This document shows, in pieces, positions 6,601 to 11,411 of a DNA stretch of 11,411 bases. The first letter of the stretch is position 1. Each line of letters opens with the position of its first letter. Both the position numbers and the translations under genes were made by a program. The DNA lies in contig JAUCNG010374706.1 in NCBI GenBank assembly GCA_032353305.1, positions 1 through 11,411 of the forward strand, in the 5' to 3' direction. This stretch comes from Cephalothrix spiralis. Its lineage: Eukaryota > Nemertea > Palaeonemertea > Archinemertea > Cephalotrichidae. The notes under the pieces were generated by a model. It did not search any database. It had not been told where the DNA came from and saw only the letters and a program-made list of their open reading frames with translations.

Positions 6601-7905
6601 GGTTTGACGCAAATAGGCCTTTTCACCTATATACGCTCTCTTACAGAAAAAACACCGAAACACGTCTTAACATCGGACATGAATTTAATACGAATTGTAC
6701 TATCTGTGTATACTTAATCTAAGGCCAAGATGTTCAATTCTTCATGACACTACTTTCCAAATTTTTAAAATCATTTTGATTAAACCAATTTAATCCGATG
6801 TATTTCATCGACGATGATGAATCACCTTTGGTTCTAATTAATTATGCATGCAGTGCGATTACTCAACAGAGTATGGTATGAGATCGTGCAATTCAGGTAA
6901 AAATGGTTTGAAGTTTAGTTTGGATAGTTAAATATGTGGTAAAATTTATTATTAAAAGTTTGCCAAATTGATATAATTGCCAATTACTGATAGAATTAAT
7001 AATAGAATTTTGCTTAATACCTTCAATCTAATTTGTTACAGAGTCACAGGAAGAAGAAGAGGAGGAGACCGAAGAGGTAGAAGAAAGGTCAAAGAAACCA
7101 CGCTATTTTGATTGGGAAAGTGTAATTACTGCCGTTCTAGAAAAAGCGGACAATGAAATATCACTCAAGAAATTAAAAAAGAAGGTATGTATTAAACTTG
7201 ACCGAAGAAAGAAAGATCTCAATCACGTAGTAGGGTAGCGGGGGAGGGGGAGTTAGCGACGAGTCGTCCGACAGCCAATGAATCCGACAGACAAAATGGC
7301 TCTAAAGTATCATCGTACTTGTTCGATACTACGAGGTGCGTTCAATAAGTAATGAGAAAAATTTGAGAGCGGGTACTTTGAATTATCTAATCACAAATGA
7401 TCTTCTAGTATGACCTAGGTATGGTTATTGTGTATCTTGTGACTAAAATTCCAAGTCTGTATATACGTTGCTATGGTTACAGTAGAACGTGGACTGTTGT
7501 AGGTTTGTACCTGACTGCGATGCCTCCCTTCATCTTTTCTTTTAAATAAAATCGATCTCCTCTCCTGTCGTATTTCAGGCCAGGGAATAGGTAAATGTCG
7601 CAGGGTGCTACCATTCCCCTTTCAAAAAATAGACTGTCAGACTCAGGGGCTGATGGGGCAGGGGTAGCGGCCCCAATAATTAATCGTTAATACCATGTAT
7701 ACGAATCCGTAATCTAATCAATAAAAATAAACCCCTGACTATTCATTTATTTAAAAAAATCGTTTTTCAGGTCTTAGGCGAATATTTAACACAGTGTGGA
7801 GATAGTAATTTCGAATCAGAGGAAAAATTATGGGCAAAGTTTGATAAAAAAGTTACCAAAAATCCGAAATTTAAAGTGATAAAAGACAAAGTGAAATTAA
7901 AGTGA
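3517..7905 (+). CDS. LYAR, cell growth-regulating nucleolar protein (3' five exons, partial)
   Basis: Five exons (3517-3603, 4912-5083, 6005-6139, 7042-7184, 7771-7905) join in one frame to give 223 residues ending at TGA 7903-7905. LYAR is a nucleolar protein linked to ribosome biogenesis and cell growth, with two C2HC-type zinc fingers at its N-terminus, a basic/acidic low-complexity middle and a conserved C-terminal domain. Here the first exon matches the conserved segment after the zinc fingers (NFLRNSF, then QAWDIIEK). The next two are Lys/Glu-rich with KKTKRK and an eight-lysine run typical of nucleolar localisation. The last two form the C-terminal domain (FDWESVI, NEISLKKLKKKVL, SEEKLW, TKNPKFKVIKDKVKLK at the very end). 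Donors are GTAAGT, GTAATT, GTACGT and GTATGT; acceptors all end TAG or CAG. The zf-LYAR exons are not in the visible upstream sequence, so the gene is 5'-partial here. Assignment is from family recognition of the C-terminal domain plus matching exon phases. Confidence 0.93.
3692..4173. mobile_element. Foldback (long inverted repeat) element in LYAR intron 1
   Basis: Two arms pair over much of their length. GGCGAGGGCGATATTTG near 3727-3743 pairs with its complement at 4145-4161. The block 3817-3876, containing GGTCTTGGAAAATGCTGATC and a GGGGGGTTTAGATTTT run, pairs with 4065-4120. GTTATAC (3692-3698) and GTATAAC (4167-4173) mark plausible outer ends. A smaller hairpin sits inside (3883-3903 with 3919-3938, around GGGGGCAAAAAAC). 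The left arm has a run of ten C's (3755-3764). No coding capacity is seen, so it is probably a non-autonomous foldback or MITE. I could not define a target-site duplication. Confidence 0.75.
4174..4911. other. Rest of LYAR intron 1, no gene
   Basis: This is AT-rich intron sequence with no recognised element apart from a short tandem repeat of ATTTTGGTGAATAAA around 4671-4702. It ends in the acceptor tract TTTTTTTAG (to 4911). Confidence 0.6.
4912..5083 (+). CDS. LYAR exon b (Lys/Glu-rich)
   Basis: This exon has 172 bases, phase 0 in and phase 1 out. It encodes RQAKQQQEADEKK, an acidic stretch with SEEISEELDE, then a basic KSKREKKEERRKNQSKPDKK stretch. The charge pattern is that of the disordered, coiled middle of LYAR. 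The donor is AAAG|GTAATT. Confidence 0.88.
5229..5288. repeat. 30-bp tandem duplication next to the second foldback element
   Basis: GGCGTACAACCTTCATTC followed by a CCAGTTTTCG-type end occurs twice, at 5229-5258 and 5259-5288, with two or so mismatches. The second copy runs directly into the left arm of the foldback element, so the duplication may have arisen with insertion or excision there. Confidence 0.85.
5281..5594. mobile_element. Foldback element with arms of about 140 bp in LYAR intron 2
   Basis: The left arm (5281-5421) and right arm (5457-5594) are inverted copies around a loop of about 35 bases. Matching blocks, outside to inside, are CCCCGCGAAAATCTC, GAAGTGCGGGCCTAAACCCC, CTTATATTTTT followed by GAAAGCTTGTG, TTCAAGTTTATATTTTC, and GGCCTCAGG. 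The arms are roughly 80-90% identical by eye. There is no coding capacity. The whole would form a strong hairpin in the pre-mRNA. It is a MITE-like foldback of unknown family; the flanks do not show a clear target-site duplication. Confidence 0.87.
6005..6139 (+). CDS. LYAR exon c (nucleolar localisation-type lysine runs)
   Basis: This is a 135-base exon, phase 1 in and phase 1 out. The acceptor is TTTGTTTTAG and the donor AAAG|GTACGT. It encodes DKSKKTKRKHSE, an acidic ECEENEEN, then a run of eight lysines and the acidic EEPEEDIK. The lysine runs are the likely nuclear or nucleolar targeting signals. The open frame extends upstream of the acceptor by chance. Confidence 0.88.
6239..6729. mobile_element. 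Terminal-inverted-repeat element (MITE candidate) in LYAR intron 3
   Basis: CCTAGATTAAGTATAC at the left (6245-6260) is matched in inverted orientation by GTATACTTAATCTAAGG at the right (6708-6724). The similarity reaches about 26 bases when CCAAGA and CCCAG are included. A further inverted match, CAGATAGTGCAATT near 6360 against AATTGTACTATCTG at the right end, lies just inside. The two halves of the left repeat are separated by an 87-base segment bounded by direct repeats AAGTATACCCA (6253-6263 and 6340-6350). There is no coding capacity. Confidence 0.6.
6277..6322. repeat. Two adjacent perfect short hairpins
   Basis: GGCCCAG-TCTAC-CTGGGCC (6277-6295) and ACCAGTA-CTAGC-TACTGGT (6304-6322) each have 7-bp arms and a 5-base loop. 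Both lie inside the 87-base segment that interrupts the left terminal repeat of the element in LYAR intron 3. Confidence 0.7.
7042..7184 (+). CDS. LYAR exon d (acidic run and start of the conserved C-terminal domain)
   Basis: This exon has 143 bases, phase 1 in and phase 0 out. It begins with a Glu run (SQEEEEEETEEVEE), then RSKKPRYFDWESVITAVLEK and NEISLKKLKKK, the start of the LYAR C-terminal domain. The acceptor is TTTGTTACAG and the donor AAG|GTATGT. Confidence 0.92.
7330..7510 (+). mobile_element. Mariner-type 5' terminal repeat and fragment in LYAR intron 4
   Basis: A TA dinucleotide followed by CGAGGTGCGTTCAATAAGTA and ATGAGA resembles the terminal inverted repeat of Tc1/mariner-like elements, which insert at TA. 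I find no matching inverted end downstream and no transposase codons, so this is at most a truncated remnant. The right limit given is approximate. Assignment rests on recalled resemblance to mariner ends. Confidence 0.45.
7771..7905 (+). CDS. LYAR exon e (terminal coding exon)
   Basis: This exon has 44 codons plus TGA, phase 0 in. The acceptor is CGTTTTTCAG. It encodes VLGEYLTQCG, then ESEEKLWAKFDKKVTKNPKF and KVIKDKVKLK. The basic KDKVKLK end is characteristic of LYAR proteins, so this is the true C-terminus. Confidence 0.93.
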   Translation, partial: VLGEYLTQCGDSNFESEEKLWAKFDKKVTKNPKFKVIKDKVKLK

Positions 7906-7909
7906 TAAT

Positions 7910-7915
7910 AATAAA
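7910..7915 (+). terminator. Possible LYAR polyadenylation signal AATAAA
   Basis: AATAAA begins only five bases after the stop codon. That would give a very short 3' UTR, but other AATAAA motifs follow at 8223-8228 and 8233-8238. Any of them could be used. Confidence 0.35.
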
Positions 7916-8656
7916 TGACAGTATGTTGTTTGTTATAAAGTTGAAGCTACTTTTGAGCAAGGTTAGTGAGAATATGCATTTTATCATGTTAAATGTTACA
8001 TTTAACAAATTACTTTTTTACGAAAAAACAAAAATACTCTTTTAAAACGGATTTTATATTTACTTATTTTTCTGTACTGCCCAATATTCGCATACATTAG
8101 ACTTCCTAAAGCTCCTACTACTAGTCCTACTTTTTGAAAAATGTCCTACTTTTCCTTCTTTTAAAAATTTTTCACCTACTTTTAAAATTTTCCTACATTT
8201 TGCAATATCTGCTGTAAAATCAAATAAATAACAATAAATTATAAAATAATCTGCCTCGCTTCGCTCGGCTCAATAAGATCATACTAGTTACCCTGAATTT
8301 ACAGTTAAAAAATATACTTTTTGACATATTTCCACATCCGTTTTTGGTTGTTGATATCAATAAAAACGCTTTCTAAAGTCTTTGGACCTAACCATGGTCC
8401 ATGGCCTGTAAGACTGGCACCTGGTCCCGTTAGAAGCTTTGTGTACGATATATTTGCCATTCCTACATTTTTCTAAAATACCTACCTACTTTTTCAAATT
8501 GAGCGTTATGAGAAGTCTGCTTTTAAAATACATTTTTAGGATTTTACAGTCCTCATACATGTAGTTCTCATTTAATATTATGATATTATAAAATATGAAT
8601 CCATGTATATAAATTCCAGAGTGTTCAAATCATATTGATTCTTTGTTAATAAATTC
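7916..8656. other. Intergenic region between convergent LYAR and rhamnose mutarotase genes
   Basis: There is no gene. A 21-base near-palindrome with 9-bp arms (TGTTAAATG-TTA-CATTTAACA) lies at 7987-8007. The motif CCTACTTTT or CCTACATTT recurs many times at 8113-8200 and again at 8458-8500, flanking a GC-rich CTGCCTCGCTTCGCTCGGCTC block (8251-8271). This looks like the remnant of a dispersed repeat, but I cannot name the family. Confidence 0.5.
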
Positions 8657-9634
8657 TGCATTTATTTATCATAAATACTTAAATATTTTTATTTTATTTT
8701 AAGAAAGTAAATTGTCATTTTAATCCAACAGCAGTTTTTAGAAAATGAAGTTCATAATTTTAACACCCTGTTAAATCTGTGACTTGATCAAAAAATTTAA
8801 TTTTTTGAAACTTTCCGTTGAACTGCAAATTTTAATTAAAATTTCATAAAAAGTCAGAGTGATCTCGTAAATTATAAAAATGACGACTGTATTATCCATA
8901 GAGGCTAAGGGCTCATTTTCTAATGTCAATTATGAAAATGACCATCCTCGTTTTCAGGGTATTATATCATATTTCATAATATCGGTCTAGCAGAACTATG
9001 CAAGACTGAAACTCTGACAAGTGAGAATGGAAAATGACGACTTGTTTTATTTTCTAATCTAGAAACTTCTTCTAGATCAATTTTGTTCACAAATTTTTGC
9101 ATTTATTTATCATATTCTAAAATAAATACTTAAATTTATAGAAGTAATTAGTCATTTAAATTTAATAGCATTTTTTTAAAGAAAAACATTTCATTTTCTA
9201 AATCTGAAGTTTATAATTTTATGAGTTATAAGTTATCTCGTAAATTATGAAAATAACAACTGTTTTTTCCTTATTGGCTTAGGGCTCATTTTCTAGTGTA
9301 GAAACTTCGAGATCACTTTTGTTCACAAATTTTGCATTTATTTATCATGTTCTAAAATAAATACTTAAATATTTTTAGAATAACTTTGACATTTTAATCA
9401 AAATAGAAAACGACAAATATTTTTATTATATTTTTATTAGTCGTTTTAATCCAAACTTTTCATTTTCCAAAATTGGACGTTCATAATTTTATAGGTTATT
9501 TATGAAAATAACGACGATTGCCCACTCTCTAAAATACAATTCGAATTTTGCATTTATTTATCATATTCTAAAACAAATACTTAAATATATTTTTTTGATT
9601 TCTAGAAGTTATAAGTCACTTTATTTGTTGTGAC
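8657..9634 (-). repeat. Decayed tandem array derived from the 3' end of the rhamnose mutarotase gene
   Basis: TGCATTTATTTATCATA followed by TTCTAAAATAAATACTTAAAT recurs at 8657 (less well conserved), 9098, 9333 and 9549, spacing about 441, 235 and 216 bases. The 9549 copy is the 3' UTR of the intact mutarotase gene. Downstream blocks (AGGGCTCATTTTCTA, GAAGTTCATAATTTTA, AAATTATGAAAATAACAAC) also recur. Just before the 9098 core, minus-strand bases 9087-9064 encode NKIDLEEV, identical to residues 93-100 of the intact protein (20 of 24 bases match), followed by a frame disruption. A weaker remnant lies near 9304-9323. Each unit also contains AATAAA motifs on the gene's strand. The array has no complete coding copy. 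Confidence 0.7.
9620..9625 (-). terminator. Polyadenylation signal AATAAA for the mutarotase gene
   Basis: The minus-strand AATAAA lies ten bases after the stop codon. A second one at 9553-9558 is in the repeated GATAAATAAATGC motif and gives a more usual 3' UTR length. Confidence 0.4.
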
Positions 9635-9952
9635 TCACTTTCCAATATAAAACACTTCCTCAAGGTCAATTTTGTTTGGTTTTCCATCCGGGGTAAAATC
9701 CATGCAGTCCGCCATGTGACCAAACCACTTTTGAATTATGGGTAATTTTCCCAGATCTTCCCACGAGTGTTCCTTCTTCCTCCATATGAATGCAAATAGA
9801 CAACTTGATTGCTCGTCTACCCAAACTGAATATTCCTCAATCCCAGACCCCTTTAAGGCCTCAACGACCTCCGGCCATACTTCCTTGTGTTTTTCTTTGT
9901 ATGCTTGACACATGCCTTCTTTCAATTGAAGCTTATAGGCACATCGTTCCAT
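9635..9952 (-). CDS. L-rhamnose mutarotase (RhaM / COG3254 family)
   Basis: This 105-residue protein is full length for the family (E. coli RhaM has about 104). RhaM enzymes interconvert the alpha and beta anomers of L-rhamnose in the cytoplasm and belong to the dimeric alpha/beta barrel fold. Family landmarks are present: Tyr18 and His22 in AYKEKHKEVWPE (the His is the reported catalytic acid in the E. coli enzyme), Tyr41 and Asp46 in YSVWVDE, LFAFIW (52-57), the aromatic/Met patch KWFGHMADCM (75-84), and EEVFYIG near the end. No signal peptide or membrane segment is seen. The ATG at 9952 has A at -3 and G at +4. A TTTTCATTTTAG tract ends five bases upstream, so the ATG may open the second exon. 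The coding part is intronless. The gene is convergent with LYAR; no other rhamnose gene is in view. The animal substrate is unproven, and fucose or another deoxysugar is possible. Confidence 0.92.
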   Translation of the reverse strand: MERCAYKLQLKEGMCQAYKEKHKEVWPEVVEALKGSGIEEYSVWVDEQSSCLFAFIWRKKEHSWEDLGKLPIIQKWFGHMADCMDFTPDGKPNKIDLEEVFYIGK

Positions 9953-9956
9953 ATTG

Positions 9957-9968
9957 CTAAAATGAAAA
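9957..9968 (-). promoter_or_regulatory. Possible splice acceptor just before the mutarotase start codon
   Basis: On the gene strand, TTTTCATTTTAG is followed by CAAT and the ATG. The tract is pyrimidine-rich and ends in AG. If used, the first exon would be untranslated and lie at higher coordinates. In-frame sequence further upstream reaches a TAA without another ATG, so the coding start would not change. Confidence 0.45.
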
Positions 9969-10087
9969 CATAAGGATTCACTTCGTGATGGTTGCAGTCT
10001 TTCTTAATATGCAAAGCTCTTAAAGTTTTTAATAAGGGTTAAATTGGCCTATATTTTGATGTAAATAGATCATATATTTTATCTATA

Positions 10088-11270
10088 CAGGGTGTCCCAA
10101 TATTATGGAAAACAGCCAGATGACTTAATTTTGAATTGACCTATTCGCCGAGAAATTCGCTGCTAGTGAACACTAATCAAGAGAGAATATCATGTTCTTC
10201 TCTTTCAAATGAAATAAATTTGGTGCAAGTCCTAAAACAACTGAGCTACATTATTTCCCCAAAGGACCAAAAAGTTCAACGCTAAAATAAATGAACGTCC
10301 TGTCTCGGGAGAGAAAAAATGTTTGCGAAATTTTTATGACTTTTTTAATTTTTTTAAAATTTCTTATTCAATTTACTATTCAGAAAAAGTTAATCAAAAA
10401 TTGACATGCACTGAAAGTATTCCGGATTATTCAGAGTGATTGAAAATAGCATTCTCTCGATTTAGTATGGGATTTAAGGTGGGGGGAAATAAAACCAGGT
10501 TTTTTTCCGGGTGAATCATCGTAGCTCCATTAGTTATGAACCGATCTGGTTTATTCGGGAGTATAAACCATGCTCTCAAAAGCGTGTTTTGCAATCATTA
10601 AAATATTCATAATTAAGTCACTACCGTATATGACGTAATCTGTATTGTATATTCGAATTAGGCAAAATAATAGATCTTAAATACAAACGATTAGAGTCAA
10701 CATTTTTTCGTTCTAAATGCAGCTACAGTTTTGGTATATTCATTTCCAAATTATTTAGTTCCGACTTCACCTTTATTCACTATATTATTTTCAAGAGCAT
10801 TAAAGTAACTTAACGTAAATATAATTTCAGCATCATGACTGAATAAGTCTAGTATTGCATAAATCCCAGCTTTTCAATGATACTATGCTAATCAAAACAT
10901 GTCACATAATTACTAAACTACATCGATTTGAAATTGCCTTGACTGATCCTGAAATTTCCAAGTATTATCACACAGCATTAGTTTATTTCGGGTTCGTGAA
11001 AAATCTCTAACTTTTTAACAGAATTAAACACTAATAGTTAGGTAATATTATAGTATTTCATATACTTAAAGTATCTTAAAGGAAACAAATTTGTTTGACA
11101 ACGATGTCAAATTTACTAAACTTGGAAGTTTTGGAATTTTTCCAGTCAATTTCAAATCGGTGCAGTTCAGTCCTGTTTAACATGACTTTATAATAAACGT
11201 TCGAATCAGTGAAAAGCTAAGACTGCCTCTAAAATAATGACTGAATAAAGATTACCTTTTTTGGGACACA
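10088..11270. mobile_element. Possible non-autonomous element with GTGTCCCAA-type ends
   Basis: ACAGGGTGTCCCAATATT at the left (10088-10105) is mirrored by TTGGGACACA at the right (11261-11270); nine of the ten innermost bases match. ACAGGGTGTCCCA-type ends recur at transposon termini in many invertebrate genomes. Between them lies about 1.2 kb of AT-rich sequence with no coding frame, so an active transposase is absent. The inverted match is short, and the two ends could belong to different insertions. Confidence 0.33.
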
Positions 11271-11411
11271 CTTGAATCTTAAGAAATATTTATAAGCACT
11301 TACTTTTTAAGTCTTGAAACTGGAGAAATCCTATTTTTCAGTTTTAGCCCTATGATGTCTCTGATTTTTATTTCATCAATGATAACTTATAGTTTATTTC
11401 ATGATAATCGG
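11271..11411. other. AT-rich end of window, nothing recognised
   Basis: I see no coding, repeat or RNA signal in these last bases. Confidence 0.5.

Noticed and set aside
9635-9952. Bacterial contamination as the source of the mutarotase gene
   Set aside because: The flanks are continuous with intron-bearing LYAR, composition is similar, decayed tandem copies of its 3' end lie beside it, and no bacterial operon or ribosome binding site is present.

Overview
The window looks like nuclear DNA from an invertebrate animal. It is AT-rich, one gene has GT..AG introns and polyadenylation-type signals, there is a tandem C2H2 zinc-finger cluster, and the non-coding DNA is full of small transposon-like inverted repeats. 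I cannot name the species from sequence alone.

Region 1 (1-2480, minus strand) is a tandem C2H2 zinc-finger cluster built on an 87-bp (29-codon) unit of the form C-x2-C-x12-H-x4-H plus a seven-residue linker, usually EGRRPFK. The main copy (B) has an open nine-finger reading frame (2473 to 1670). Six further finger units (1669 to 1124) carry seven in-frame stop codons with the first TGA. A second, shorter copy (A, about 870 to 345) is broken at its 5' end. The two copies have recognisably homologous 3' flanks (1-300 and about 937-1120), so this is a tandem gene duplication with decay.

Region 2 (2480-3516) has no gene that I can recognise.

Region 3 (3517-7905, plus strand) holds the last five exons of a LYAR gene (cell growth-regulating nucleolar protein). 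The splice phases fit and give 223 residues to a TGA stop. The N-terminal zf-LYAR exons are not recognisable here and may lie upstream of the window, beyond the antisense zinc-finger genes. Each of the four introns contains a different transposon-like structure: two foldback elements, one terminal-inverted-repeat element and one mariner-type terminal repeat.

Region 4 (7906-9634) is non-coding. Its right part (about 8650-9634) is a decayed tandem array whose units match the 3' UTR, and in one case the last codons, of the next gene.

Region 5 (9635-9952, minus strand) is a complete, single-exon L-rhamnose mutarotase (RhaM/COG3254 family) of 105 residues, a mainly microbial sugar enzyme sitting next to intron-containing animal genes. 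LYAR and this gene are convergent.

Region 6 (9953-11411) has no gene; it may hold a non-autonomous element with GTGTCCCAA ends. I see no functional link between the three gene types. The main interest is in the decay and duplication patterns, the contact-residue changes in the zinc fingers, and the RhaM gene with its tandem 3' copies.
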